The notes under the pieces are model-generated. The model worked only from the letters and a program-made list of their open reading frames with translations, did not search any database and had not been told where the DNA came from. The position numbers and the translations under genes were made by a program. Below are positions 42,492 to 54,600 of a stretch of 64,000 bases of DNA, in pieces. Origin of the DNA: Euphorbia lathyris (Eukaryota; Streptophyta; Magnoliopsida; Malpighiales; Euphorbiaceae). Each line of letters opens with the position of its first letter. The stretch's first letter is position 1. The stretch spans positions 43,174,501 to 43,238,500 of the forward strand of contig NC_088919.1 in assembly GCF_963576675.1 (NCBI RefSeq), written 5' to 3'.

Positions 42492-43650
42492 CTTTAGATT
42501 CCCCTAGAACTTCCTTCGATACTTCCCTTATACTATGCTCTATCTTAGTCCATATCGAATCTATATCTAAATCCATATTACAAGTCCAAATATCTTTTTT
42601 GGTCATCTCATCCACAAATTTTTGTTGATTCTCCCCTTGCAATTTCCACCACTTAATCTTAGTCTCCACTTGTGGTGTTTGTTTTCTTATACATTTCCTA
42701 CTTCGAAAATCAAGCACCACTACTCTATGTTGGGTTGTCGTACTCTCACCAGGGATCACCTTACAATCAATATAACTCTTTCTCCAATCACCTCTTACTA
42801 AGAAGAAGTCGATTTGGCTCGCATTACCGCCACTCCGATAAGTCACTAAGTGGGATGTTCTCTTCATAAACCATGTGTTCATGATACTCAAGTCATAGGC
42901 TGATGCGAATTCCAAAATATCATTTCCTGCTTCATTCTTATCTCCAAAACCATACCCTCCATGAACACTCTCAAACCCATCTCGCCTAGAACCCACGTGT
43001 CCATTGAGATCACCCTCCAGTACCATCTTTTCATCCCTAGGAACCTGTTGCACTACTTCCTCTAAGTCCTCCCAAAAAGCTTGTCTTATAGAGACATCTA
43101 ATCCTATTTGTGGCGTATATGCACTGATGACATTCACAACCTCATCCCCTATCACTAGCTTAATACTCATAATTCTATCACTCTTCCTAGACACCGCTAC
43201 TACATCATCAATATACTCCCGATCAATAAGAATACCTACTCCATTTCTACCCTTATCCTTTCCTGAGTACCAAAGCTTATAACCCCAAGAAGCTATCTCT
43301 CTAGCCTTGGCTCCAACCCACTTGGTTTCTTGTAGGCACATTATATTTATTCTCCTCCTCTTCATAACATCTACAATTTCAACTAATCTTCCTGTCAAAG
43401 AACCTATGTTCCATGTCCCAAAGCGTAACCTACTAGTGCTACCCTTACCCATACCCCTACCATTACCGTGGACTAGCTTATTTACCCGCAACCCTTGCAT
43501 ATTTGACACCACCCCCGGGTCCTGGGGTGGCGCGTCGCTTCGGGGCGACGACCTAGCAACCCTTGCATATTTATCACTACACCCGGGTCTAGGAAGTGCA
43601 GCGCGTCGCTGAGTAGGGAACGCCCCCACGATATTTATATATTGGTTCAT
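42484..43650 (-). pseudogene. RTE endonuclease domain
   Basis: The AP-like endonuclease nicks target DNA. Visible motifs are FGTWNIGSLTG (N), CLQETKW (E), GDLNGHVGS, SQIDFFLV and HRVVVLDF (H), in the normal order. The frame ends at TAA 42484-42486. An extra G in the run at 42490-42492 separates it from the RT frame; otherwise the two would be one ORF of about 990 codons. The first 85 or so codons overlap the tandemly repeated 5' region, so the true start may be nearer the endonuclease. Confidence 0.92.
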
Positions 43651-43785
43651 GTCATAAGATGTGGCTAAGTTTTACGCTGGCCGCCACAAACCTACCGCAA
43701 CCCTCCTCCTTTTTCCGGGCTGGGGACCGGCTGTAAAGACCACCAAGTGACTCTCACAGGCAGAGTTGAGTTTTCAAGCCAAATA

Positions 43786-45785
43786 ACTAATAAATTGTTA
43801 GGTAGTCTAAATTAATGTTTAGTTATGGTATATTCGAAAATTGGATTAAGAATATAATTAACTATAAGATAATTTATTTGAAATAAATTAATAAACTTTT
43901 ACCGTTAATAAGTGATAGGTTGAATTCGTAGCAAAAAGTTGTCATTTAGTCTAGCAGGAGTTCGTCAAACTTGTTCCCCGTCGTACCTGATGCTGTTTAG
44001 GGTCCGGTGTGACACATGTTGTGCATCAATCCATCTTAGGGGCATTTTTTCATATCAGGGACTGAATAGTTGAGCACAGAAATTGAAACATCATCACAGC
44101 CTCCCTCTTTTTGAGGGGGAGCTTTTGGTAACATGCGAATGTTATCATTTGAACTTTAGACGAAGGTTTTAGTCGGATGTTCTGGAATTGCCTCACAATA
44201 ATTCGGATAATGGCCGATGAATGAATGTCGACATATCGCTAGATTATGTGTTAAGGGTACATACAATGGCCAACATATGACCATCTGAATATCTCATGGT
44301 CCCATATTCGGGATTCAGATGACTGGCCCGGATGAAGGTCATAACACATGCGTCCAGGACAGTTCAATATGAACACAACCAAAGAAATGTGATACACGTG
44401 GAAGTCTAATATTAAGACAATGATCCTCTAAATGAAGATGACATCCTAAAACTCTAGCAGGGACTATGAGAGAACTATACATAGAGAATTAAAAATAAGT
44501 TCTAAACTATAATCTCCGGTGCTTAAGACAGATATACTGACTTTGACTCGGAGAGCGTAAGACACTCCTTGAAAAGTCACACAAAACACTAGATAAATAA
44601 GTGTTGGTGCAACGAATTGAGTGTTGGGTATATTAATGTGGTCATGATATTTATATTTAAAAAAAAAAACGAATTTGATCCTGTAGTAGTTGAAATGAGA
44701 CATTTCCTGTTCCTAGGTGAGGTCTCAATCTTACGGAAACACTACACAAAAGTGTACTCCAAGGAACACTATATCCAAAGATTCCCGAATTATTTGATCA
44801 CGAGTTCATACATATAAAATATTATCACGTACGCTACATTTTAAATTCAAAAAATTAAACTATATATTATAATAAATATATATTCTCTGCACAGCTCAAC
44901 TGGCCAAAATTCCAATTATTACTAGCCTTTGGTCATATTTAAATCCTGATATACATGCCATGCCATCCTCTAATTAAATATATCATATCGGATTAGGACA
45001 ATGTACCTTAATTTATTTATTTTTGGGGATCGAGTTGCACTTGTTAATTAATATATTGCCTATTTTAATTGCATTCTGGATTTGTCTTCCTTTTATTATT
45101 ATTATAATATATGTACTTCAAAAGAAAAAATAATTGATAATTATATGTAATATCATTCAGGAATTTGGTAATTTTTTTTGGATGATTTGGTATTGGACTT
45201 CTCTAATGTTCATGTAATAGATTGGACGGGTCTTGGTGATGGACTCTCTGACGCTTAAATTAATTCTAATCTAAAGATATATAATAGAATAATAACTAAT
45301 ACGTAGTATTGCACTAGAAGTAAAAGAGTACTATGTATATCTAATGCACTTTTCGATAGAATGAGTCTGTTCATAGTTATCAAATAAAAAAAATCTTTTT
45401 ATATACGTGTTAGCGATATTTTGTGAATAGGCTAATTTTCAACATTGTCATGTGTGGTTAGGGTGCGGGCGTGCCAGAGAAATTGTTTCTCAATTAAAAA
45501 TGGATGGTAAAGTATTATGAAATTGCGCGCCAAAACTTGAAATCTAAACGAGGCGATTAGCTAGGGACGCAAGGATTGAAAAAGTCCATCTTTGATCTCT
45601 AGCGCTGTTATAGAAATTTTGCTAGATAATTATTTTATTTAAACTAATGCGAAGTGAAAGACGGGTAAAATAAAGGAAATTAAAGATGCGAAATTGACAC
45701 GAGATTTGGTGAAAAATGGGTATTTATTGATATAGATGTTGATGTGATTACATGTGTTCATAAAAAATAATGAAACTGATTACAA
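43786..45785. other. AT-rich non-coding DNA
   Basis: No gene, repeat or element that I can support in this 2-kb stretch. Short frames near 44464-44817 show no recognisable motif. Confidence 0.4.
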
Positions 45786-45802
45786 TTGAAATATCTTTAT
45801 AT

Positions 45803-46432
45803 TTTTTTGAGAAATGCTTGTAATTTCATTAGATAAAACATAAAAAAGTACAACAAGCAAAATGTAAGGAGTAAAACTTCACATAATTACAGACTAAAGC
45901 AAATACAATATCCACAAAGGGATAGAAATGACTACAAAGAGCAAAAAGAGCCCATAAAAGGCACAAAAAACACAAAATAACAATATATTTCTCGTTAATC
46001 CAAATCTGTAGAAAGACATCCGCAATCCAAACTTCATCCTTTAAACTATTCCGAACATTCGGATCTGAGTCCCTTTTTTTATTGCAACCGCGTAGATTTA
46101 TTAATCTACGGACAAGATAAATCATTTCCGCTCTTGCTAAATCCGAAAAAAGCATAAACGACAGAATAATAGAGAACAGATACAATCAGACGGATAAAGA
46201 GTTCCGAAGAAATATATGAACACAAACTAAAAAGACAATAAAAAATACAGAAACCTAACCCGCTGTGAGGAGGAAGAATGAAAATCCTTCATCCTCCTCA
46301 AAGGAGATCAACAAAATAGGAAAATTGACAGAACAAGGGAAGAGGAAGGAAGAAGAAAAGGATGAGGAGTTTTTTTGGTTTTCTGCAGAGAGGATTTCAA
46401 TTTTCTCTCAACTGCTCGTTACTTTGTGAACC
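45803..46432 (-). mobile_element. Poly(A) retroposon, 630 bp, with 17-bp target duplication
   Basis: Flanked by the exact duplication ttgaaatatctttatat (45786-45802, 46433-46449), with a T run just inside the left copy, meaning a poly(A) tail on the minus strand. The body has no recognisable tRNA boxes. It contains a short inverted repeat (gtagattaataaatctac-like near 46092) and a purine/pyrimidine-rich head. It is probably a SINE-sized LINE derivative or a retroposed transcript. Family unknown to me. Confidence 0.75.
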
Positions 46433-46449
46433 TTGAAATATCTTTATAT

Positions 46450-46959
46450 TAACATATATCTAATTCAACTGAATTGAGAAAACAAATCAATATATATGAA
46501 TTTAAATAAAAATAATAATAAAAATTGAAATTCAATAACAAACTCGGAGCCACAATAGCTATCTCGGTTAGACATTGAATTTGGTGTCGGTTTGAGGTCC
46601 TCAGGTGCAGCGATCGGTTGGCAAGAGCGGGATTGATCTAGAAAATTTGTGATTGTAGTACGTAAGTATGAGGCAGATCTGACCTTCCACTTTGGAGGGA
46701 CCGTACGAATGTTGATTAACACGGAATCAAGAAAAGTAAAAGGCTAAATTTAAACTTCAGGAAGTCAAGAATAAATGTTTAGAAGGAGCCGAAGGCTGAA
46801 ATGAAAGTTGTAAATGGTATGGCATGCATTAGTGGCAAAAGGTTCTATGGAGTTCATAAATGTCATCTCGAAGTATCTCGATTTGTGTACTAGAGGGTTT
46901 GTTACTTCGTGAAGATCTAGGTAGATAGGTAATGGGTTGAATGGTTCTGAAGGAGGAGT
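46450..46959. other. Unassigned spacer
   Basis: No assignable feature. The minus frame at 46465-46722 has no recognisable motif. Confidence 0.3.
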
Positions 46960-47091
46960 CTAAGGTTTTTCTGGTGAATCTTTGTAATCCACCAGCTCTT
47001 CCTCCGGTGAGGAAGGATTTACTTCTGAAGAGTGAAGATCCTCACTCTTGGAAGCATTGGTTGAGGTTCTATCTTCATTGTCTGACCCCAT
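46960..47091 (-). CDS. Possible small acidic ORF with upstream TATA box (43 codons)
   Basis: On the minus strand an ATG at 47091 opens 43 codons rich in Ser, Glu and Asp (MGSDNEDRTSTN start), closed by TAG. A TATAAAA box is at 47227-47233 (minus strand), about 140 bp upstream, with a purine/pyrimidine-rich presumed leader between. Coding-like composition continues in other frames beyond the stop, so this may be the start of a decayed longer gene or of a retroelement ORF. No function can be assigned. Confidence 0.25.
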   Translation of the reverse strand: MGSDNEDRTSTNASKSEDLHSSEVNPSSPEEELVDYKDSPEKP

Positions 47092-47476
47092 TGGCGATGC
47101 TTCAATGATGAACTTCGAAGCTTGAAGATGGACTCTTTAAAGAGTGAAATTTGCAGAGAGAAAAAGAGAGAGATAAGGCAGAAGAAATTTCAGGCGTAAA
47201 ATAATTGTGATGTGATTTATCTTCCTTTTATAGGCAAATTAGGACAGGTGAGAGGTTGGAATATTAGAGGTCTCAAAAAACAAATGCAATTATGACCTAG
47301 GTTCTGACATTATATCAGTGACGGTGCAAAAGGAGGCTATAGTTAATAATGAATTTGTCGTTCCTAGTTCTTAGGTTTAATAGGCGTGCTAACCCTAGAA
47401 GACATGGCATGCATTCAGAAGAGACAAGTAGCAAGAAGCATTTATCATTCAAAGTATACATACGTGGCACACAGAA

Positions 47477-47582
47477 CTATTGAAAAGGATTGAACATACC
47501 TATTGATTCTCTCAGAGCGCAGAATTGCTCTTTTGCCATAAGCTTTGTGAAGATATAAGCAAGTTGTGCTTCTGAAGGTAAA
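47477..47582 (-). pseudogene. Ty1/copia pol C-terminal relic
   Basis: About 35 codons on the minus strand read as the end of a copia RNase H: SEAQLAYIFTKLMAKEQF, then CALRESIGMFNPFQ and a TAG. The (Q)LA-IFTK...FxxLRxxLGM ending is diagnostic of copia Pol. Upstream sequence is scrambled and is then cut by the solo LTR at 47675. Confidence 0.75.
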
Positions 47583-47674
47583 CAGATCAGCTTGATTTAC
47601 TATTTCGAGTGAGCATAACAAATTGGTGATCTCGTTGAAAGACGATGTTTGAGACGACTGAATTACAGTTACTC

Positions 47675-49537
47675 TGTTGGGGTTTGGTGTCCTATAGTCA
47701 ATTGTTGCAGGATACAAACTTAATGTAAATGAATTATTCTTTATATCATTTGTTTTAATGAGATATATATTTTATAACTATATAAAGGCAATCCCTTTTA
47801 AGCACTATATAAAGTCTAATAAAAGGAAATCCGTAAGTTTGTTTAAAGTGATTATAAAGTGTTCATACAAGCATGAAGTGAGACAAAACTTTATAATAAA
47901 CTAATAAACTTAAAACCACCCCAAGTCAAGTGATATGTTTAGGATTGATATATCACTGTTGAGACTTGTATGTAACAATGTCTTCTGTCCGACAGAAAGC
48001 TGATCTCACAAGCTTCATATATATAGATATCTGGACAGTTACATAGATCCGATGAAACGTCGTTCATTAGGATTGGGGATCCGATTTGAGATAACAGGAT
48101 GGGTAGATTCATCCTTGTCACCTATTCATCTCATTGGTATTAATAGGTATAAGTAATCCTCAGACTCAAAGGAATGTTAATTGGTCATCCTGAATTACTG
48201 AATGTGAGACTTTGATCATGTGGTCCCACGATCCTTAACAGAGATGACTCTGGGGTGTGAACTGCAAAGGTTGGGTGTCACAGGAAGTAATGTCAGGGTA
48301 GTTATACATTGGATTGAGCATTTATCACTCCCGATTAATGGGAGATATATCCAAGGATCGCTTGTGGAAGACTCGAATCTAAATCCTTGCAAGGTGATAG
48401 CTTAAGAGTAGAAATACAGATTTCACTTAACCTATCTATTTGAGTTGACTCGGCCTGTACAAGTAAAACGAACGTCTCGCTATATGTGACTTGACATCAC
48501 CCATAGTCATAAGATTCAGTTCAAGGATATAGTTGATAAAGGATCGAATTATACTGTAACTAATACGGAAGGGTTAACGACAGAATCAACCTGTCTTCTT
48601 AACGGACTCTGGGGGAATGATTACAGACTTGCCTATAACATACTCAGTACATCATTCCGTTATGCAAGGATTAAATATAATTCTTGAAGAAATTAATTTA
48701 ATAGTTGCATACGGCCAGAAGTAGTAAGAACCTAATGGATCACACATAAGACTTGGAACCAAAAGAGAGATGGATATGATTAATAGATGGAAACCCAATT
48801 GAGCCCAGTAAGGCCCATTTATATAGAGGGGGCCGAAATTTATATATAGTAAATAAGGAATTATTTTAATTTCATTAATCCTAATTTGATTAGGTTTGTG
48901 AATTAAATTAATTAAGAGATAATTAACTTAGGAGTTTTAATTAGATTAATATACTCCTATTATTATCCAATTAGGTTATTTATTATTATCCTAAATGTAT
49001 TTGATATATTATAAGATAATAATTAGGAATCCTATTCCGAATGGAATTCCTATTAAGTAACCTATTCCTATCTAACTAGGGTTTAGATACAAGCGATTAT
49101 ATATACCCCCTCCCTATGAGAATTTCGACCAAGCTAATCCCATCCCCTTATTGTGATTTTCGAAACCTACATTAAGTAAGAGAGAGTGAATTCGCATCCC
49201 CTAGTTCGTGGACAAGAATTCATACGGCTTCCGTCAATTGATTAATCTCATCCATCCTTTTTTCTCTTTGATCTTGTGTTGGTTAATTAGAGGCAATCTA
49301 ATTTGGTTGCATCTCATAAGGGTTGATTCTATCTTAACTTCACCGTGTTATACTTTGTGGTTGGAATCTCGGAGAAGTTTTGTGGGCACTTCTTTAACAA
49401 CGGTAGATTGTTCATCGAAAGGTATTCCTTCTTATCACTCTTTATATGAAATAACGATTAACGGATCCTATAGTTAAAAGGAAGTAGGCTAAAATTTTTA
49501 TATTTCCGCTGATATACCTTAGCCTTAATTTCCTTCA
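47675..49537. mobile_element. Solo LTR, probably copia type (1,863 bp)
   Basis: It starts tgttggggtttggtg and ends taatttccttca, with a 5-bp duplication tactc on both sides (47670-47674, 49538-49542). It contains no open frame of note and has AT-rich TATA-like stretches (for example near 49100). I see no second copy and no primer site in the window, so the assignment rests on the ends and the 5-bp match. Confidence 0.6.
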
Positions 49538-49659
49538 TACTCATGAAACAACAACTGGATGCATTAACAAATAAATTCAATGGTTTAGCTGTGGATCCAA
49601 ACCCCAAACTTCACGGTAGTAATGGAACAGGGGGAAGTTTAGGATTCACTAAACAAGAA

Positions 49660-50025
49660 GATCAATGGAACATTTTATTCTTTTTTTAATTAGTATATAT
49701 GTTTAAAAATCCTTACATATCACTTTTGATGGTATTCAATCTGTTTTTTTTACAGAAACCGTTATTATAGCAATTATAGGAAGTACCAAATAATAACACT
49801 GTATTCTTTCCTAATTATTATATATGTTTGCAAATTCCGACTCTTGATGGAATTCGATCTTTTTTTATCGAATAACCGTTACTATAATAATTATAGAAAG
49901 TGTCACATAATGACATTTTATTCTTTTTTAATTATTATATATGTTTAGAAATTCTAACTCTTGATGGAATTCAATTTGTTTTTAATAGGATAACAGTTAC
50001 TATAATAATTCTATGAGTGTCACAT
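49660..50025 (+). repeat. AT-rich ~125-bp tandem repeat, cluster 1 (forward)
   Basis: Three units. The unit contains ttctttcttaattattatat, tttggaaattctgac, cttgatggaattcgatctg and ggataaccgttactataata followed by attataggaagtgtca. Spacing is about 120-130 bp. Confidence 0.8.
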
Positions 50026-50103
50026 ATGAGCGGCCTTGAACATAGGTTAGGAGTATGCCTGCCCAGGGCCCAAAGTTAAAAGGGATCTAATTTTTACTTT
50101 TTG

Positions 50104-50106
<3 letters not shown>

Positions 50107-50154
<48 letters not shown>
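50107..50154. repeat. (TA)n microsatellite
   Basis: About 24 uninterrupted TA dinucleotides. Confidence 0.95.
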
Positions 50155-50157
<3 letters not shown>

Positions 50158-50796
50158 AAAAAAATTGTTTTTCTTTAAAACAAAAACAAAATTATATGTA
50201 TATATATATATAGTAAAATGGTCTAAATATATAGTAATTATTTTATTGTAAATATAGTTATAATACCAAGTTCAGGCCTAAAAATAGACTAAATAATATG
50301 ATATTTTAGATCTAAAATGGGTTAAAATTTTCTATTTTAAACTTTTAAATACAATATATTTAACAATGACTAAGTTTCGATCAGGATTTATCTCAATGAG
50401 GATACATGTAGCCTTGAAAAAAAAAACAAGTGGATAATTAGTTTGTGTTGTCAAGAAACCATTTGACCCAAAAACTTAAGATGATAGATAATGTCCATCC
50501 CAACAGAAGAATTCTCCTTAAGTTTGTAGCTTGTACAACATAGATACATCTTGCTAGGTTTCATAATTTGAACAATTAATAACTTGATTTAAAAGACTCT
50601 GATGATACTATGTAAATTACCCATTTGACAATTAGCAACCTCATTATCTAAGTTTGTGGTGGATTTGCAGGGCTAATTCTATGAAAAGAATGAAATGTAA
50701 TGGAGTCATGAAGTGGCTAAGAAATTTACATATCATCCAAAGTTAATAGAATTTTGTTGAAGTTGTAACTTGTCTTCTTCCTCCATCAAATGTACC

Positions 50797-51770
50797 CAGG
50801 GGCGGAGCTAGGGAGGGTCACGGAGGGTCGGCCGACACTCCGGCCCTCCGAAAAACCCCATAGTAGGGTGCTTCGCCCCTGTAAAAAAAACAGAGGCAGC
50901 CATAGCTGGGAGCCCCCCAGCCATGGCAAAGGAGAAGCTAGAGGTCCTATCTTTGTAATTGTTAAAAAAAAATTTAATTTTACCACTAAAACGACGTCGT
51001 TTTAGTGCTATTAGGGTTTTAAAAAATCATGAAAATACCATTTATGCCCTTCATTTAAAAATTAAACATGTGTTTTTATTTATCATTCTATTTACTCCAC
51101 ACCACTCCTCCAATTTCCAAATCGCCGCCTCTACTTCTAGGAAAGGAGAGTTGCGCCTGCCTGCTGCCTTTATCTTGCTGATGTCGGTCGGCCGCCGTTT
51201 GTCTGCTGCTGTCGTCTCCACTGTTCCCCACCACCGGAAGTTGGGGGAAGAGAAATATAAAGGTTAGTTTTTAATTTAATATTCTGATTTTAGGGATTTT
51301 GATTTTAGGGTTTTAATCTTAGGGTTTTTGGTCAAATTGAATTGATAATATGTGATAGTTATGGTTTATATTGAATTGATGATAAATTAGGGGTTTTGAT
51401 TTTGAGATTTATTGAATTGATTGAATTGAATGTTATATTTTTAGGGTTAAATTGAATTGAATGTGATATTTTTAAGGGTTTTTGGTTAAATTGAATTGAT
51501 AATATGTGATAGTTAGGGTCTTTATTGAATTGATGATAAATTAGGGGTTTTGATTTTGAGATTTATTGAATTGATGAATTGAATTGAATTGGTGATATTT
51601 AGGTATTTTTATATTTTAGCTCAATCAATTACTTGTGAACAGTATAAAAAAATCCAAAACAACTTATATATATATACACACTTTTACAGAATCAAAATCT
51701 TAAATCGCCGTACGAAAAAAATTCTACGTACATGGAGCCCCTTGAAGTTTGAGTCATGGCTCCGCCACTG
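50797..51770. mobile_element. Tip100-like non-autonomous hAT element (974 bp)
   Basis: The ends caggggcggagct and (inverted) cagtggcggagcc are those of the Tip100 branch of hAT elements. The flanking 8-mers aatgtacc and agtatacc match at 6 of 8. The diverged paralogous segment at 52790-52850 lacks the insertion and serves as an empty site. No transposase is present. The interior has degenerate repeats of ttgaattgat(a)ata-like words. Confidence 0.8.
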
Positions 51771-52059
51771 AGTATACCTAAAAGTTTGCTCCAATTTCAT
51801 AATTTGGTAGTGTTTGTTTCAAGATTTTCTTGTCTAGTATTGAATTGATGTTTCTTTTTTATTTTTTATTTTCTAGTTGTCACAATGAAATAGAAAGGTT
51901 AGAGAACTTTCATATTTCATAAACATATATCTATGCTTTTTCTTTAGACTAGATTTTTTTTTTCTTGTGAAGGAACCTTTTATACCTTTTATACCTTTTA
52001 TAGGCATGGAGGTTAATTTTTCTTTTGGTCAAATTTTGGAGAATATATAGATTATATAA

Positions 52060-52680
52060 AAAAAAATTAGGAATTATGACATTTTATTGTTTGTTAATTA
52101 ATATATATATTTGGAAATTTTGACATATCATTATTGATGGTATTTGATCTGTTTTTTATAGGTTAACCGTTACTATAATAATTATAAAGAGTGTTAGATA
52201 ATGGCATTTTATTGTTTCTTAATTATTATGTATATGTTTGGAAATTTTGAGAAATAACTTTTGATGGTACTTTATTTGTTTTTTTTATAGGATAACCGTT
52301 ATTATAGTAATTATAGGAAGTGTCAGGTTGACATTTTATATTTTTTCTTAATTATTATATATATTTGGAAATTCTTACAACTCACTTTTGATGGTATTCG
52401 ATCTGTTTTATTATAGGATAATCGTTAGTATAATAATTATAGAAAGTGACAGATAATGACATTTTATTCTTTCTCAATTATTATATATGTTTGAAAATTC
52501 TGACTCTTGGTGGAATTCGATTATTTTTTATAGGATAACCGAAAGTGTTAGATAATGATATTTTATACTTTCTTACGTATTATATATGTTCGGAAATTTT
52601 AACTCTTCGTGGAATTCAATGTGTTTTTTTTATAGAACCGTTACTATAAAAATTATAGGAAGTGTCGGATAATGACTTTT
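52060..52680 (+). repeat. AT-rich ~125-bp tandem repeat, cluster 2 (forward)
   Basis: Five to six diverged units of the same repeat as cluster 1, each with the taaccgttactataataatt and tttggaaatt words. Confidence 0.8.
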
Positions 52681-52790
52681 GACATCAAGAGTGATCTGTT
52701 AAGAATTTCCGAACATATATATAATAATTAAGAAAGAATAAAATGGCATTATCACACACTTCCTATAATTAACAGTTATAAGTTGTAAGT
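52681..52790 (-). repeat. AT-rich ~125-bp repeat, one inverted unit
   Basis: Here the unit reads in reverse (catcaagagtgatctgttaagaatttcc ... cacttcctataatt), directly abutting the forward cluster and so forming a foldback junction. Confidence 0.8.
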
Positions 52791-52945
52791 TGTCTTCTTC
52801 CTCCCTCAACTGTACTTAAGAGTTTTCTCCAATTTCATAATTTGGTAGTGTTTTAGCTTCTGGTATAGGATTGATGTTGCTTTCTTTCTTTCTATTCTAG
52901 TTGGTATAGTGAAAAAGAAAGGTTCCAAAACTTTCATATTTCATA

Positions 52946-52946
52946 A

Positions 52947-52990
<44 letters not shown>
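52946..52990. repeat. (CA)n(TA)n microsatellite
   Basis: About eight CA followed by about thirteen TA dinucleotides. The paralogous site near 51925 has only acatatatct. Confidence 0.9.
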
Positions 52991-52994
<4 letters not shown>

Positions 52995-53109
52995 TTTTGC
53001 TTTAGACAGTAATTTTTTTTTCTGAAGAAACCTTATAAGCATGCAGGCCAATTTTTCTTTTTATCAAATTTTGGATGATATATAGGTTATAGAAAAAAGC
53101 CCTTAGAAA

Positions 53110-53425
53110 TTCATCATTATGACATTTTATTCCTTTTTAATTATTATATATGTTTGGAAATTTTTATAGATCACTCTTAATAGAATTTGATTTGTTTTTT
53201 TATTATGATAACCGTTACTATAATAATTATATGAAGTATTAGATAATGATATTTTATTCTTTCTTAATTATTATTTGTGTTTGGGAATGCTGATGGAGGA
53301 CTCTTGATGGAATTCGATCTCTTTCTTATATGCTAACTGTTATCATAATAATTATAGGAAGTGTGTGATAATGACATTTTATTATTTCTTAATTATTATA
53401 TATATGTTTGGAATTCTTAACAGAT
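53110..53425 (+). repeat. AT-rich ~125-bp tandem repeat, cluster 3 (forward)
   Basis: Three units leading straight into the first IDD gene fragment. Single units recur at 53890-54075, 55980-56165 and 58065-58255 at the same position relative to the later IDD fragments. Confidence 0.8.
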
Positions 53426-53738
53426 CACTTGAACATTCCAATCAAATTAGCCCCAACAATCGGAGCCCTATCCGATTTGATTCCACTCGATGATGAGCTC
53501 CCAAAACTTCTTAGCAATGAAGCAATGTTTGTGCTTGAAGACGAACCCATTTAGGCAGCCTTTTGAAGCAATGCAGCAGCAGACATATGGGGGACAATAT
53601 TCTCATTTTGCAATAAATAATTATATAAAGAACCCACATTTGAAGTCATTTGATGATGATTAGGGTCACCAATCATGCTGTTTGAGAACAAATTGGACCT
53701 TTCGCCACCGGAATTCCCCCCCAGTTTGGTTGCTAAAA
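53425..53738 (-). pseudogene. IDD-family zinc-finger gene fragment, copy A
   Basis: The minus strand encodes part of the C-terminal half of an INDETERMINATE-DOMAIN transcription factor: NSMIGDPNHHQMTSNVGSLY, then ENIVPHMSAAALLQKAA, then (after a stop or slip) MGSSSSTNIASLLRSFGSSS. The M-S-A-x-A-L-L-Q-K-A-A-Q-M-G motif is a hallmark of the family. The zinc fingers are absent. It is joined at 53738 to the tip of a foldback arm. The captured piece is not functional here. Confidence 0.8.
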
Positions 53739-54074
53739 TGAATCGGATAAAACCCAAAATCATAATTATTACATTAACAGACTCTAAAGATGGTCATTGG
53801 TGTTGGTTACAAGCATAAGCGACACCAATGACCCTTTACTAGCGTCGGTTCAAAATAAACTGACGCTATTATTTGGGTCATTGGCGTCGTTTTTGGTAAT
53901 GTTATTTTATTATTTCTTGATTATTATTTGTGTTTGGAAATGCTGATGGAAGACTCTTGATGGAATTCAATCTCTTTTTTTATAGGATAACTTTTATTAT
54001 AATAATTATTGGAAGTGTGTGATAATGAAATTTTATTCTTTCTTAATTATTATATACATGTTTGGAAATTCTTG

Positions 54075-54600
54075 ACGGATCACTCTTGATCTCATTTTCA
54101 TTGATCATTCCAGTAAAATTAGCGCCAACAATCGGAGCCCTATCCGATTTGATTCCACTCAATGATGATCTCCCAAAACTTCTTAGCAATGAAGCAATGT
54201 TTGTTCTTGAAGACGAACCCATTTTAGGCAGCCTTTTGAAGCAATGCAGTAGCAGACATATTGGGGACAATATTCTCATTTTGCATTGAAGAATTATATA
54301 AAGAACCCACATCTGAAGTCATTTGATGATGATTAAGGTCACCAATCATGCTGTTTGAGAAAAAAATTGGACCCCTCGCCGCTGGAATTCCCCTCATTTG
54401 GTTGTTGAATTGGTTCAGAATTAGCATCCCAAACGGGGAGGTGTTCTCATTAGTGGTGCTACTGTTTGAGAGAAAGCTTAAGTTGAAAAGATTGGAAACT
54501 AAGGGAGGGTTTGGGTTTGTTGGGTTGTGCTGGATATCCGCAAATTGCATTAACCCGTGATGAATCGGTTTGTTCTGCAACAATCCTTGTAGAGTTTGAT
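54075..54600 (-). pseudogene. IDD-family zinc-finger gene fragment, copy B
   Basis: Minus strand: LLQNKPIHHGLMQFADIQ, LFNLSFLSNSSTTNENTS, FFSNSMIGDLNHHQMTSD, ENIVPNMSATALLQKAA, then in a shifted frame MGSSSRTNIASLLRSFGRS and SGIKSDRAPIVGANF. This is the IDD C-terminal region with a small deletion after KAA. The fragment is cut at 54600 by a cactagtac terminus. Confidence 0.85.

Larger units (their letters stand above)
40565..43772 (-). mobile_element. RTE-clade LINE, apparently full length (3.2 kb)
   Basis: A non-LTR retrotransposon on the minus strand, flanked by the exact 13-bp duplication ttcaagccaaata (40552-40564, 43773-43785). It ends in a short (ttg)n run rather than poly(A), which is characteristic of RTE elements. 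It encodes an AP-type endonuclease and a reverse transcriptase. The 5' region has two diverged tandem copies of a roughly 80-bp block (43495-43610). The two domains are now in different frames because of one extra base. Confidence 0.93.

Noticed and set aside
40651..43612. Plus-strand ORFs across the LINE
   Set aside because: Shadows of the endonuclease and RT coding on the minus strand.
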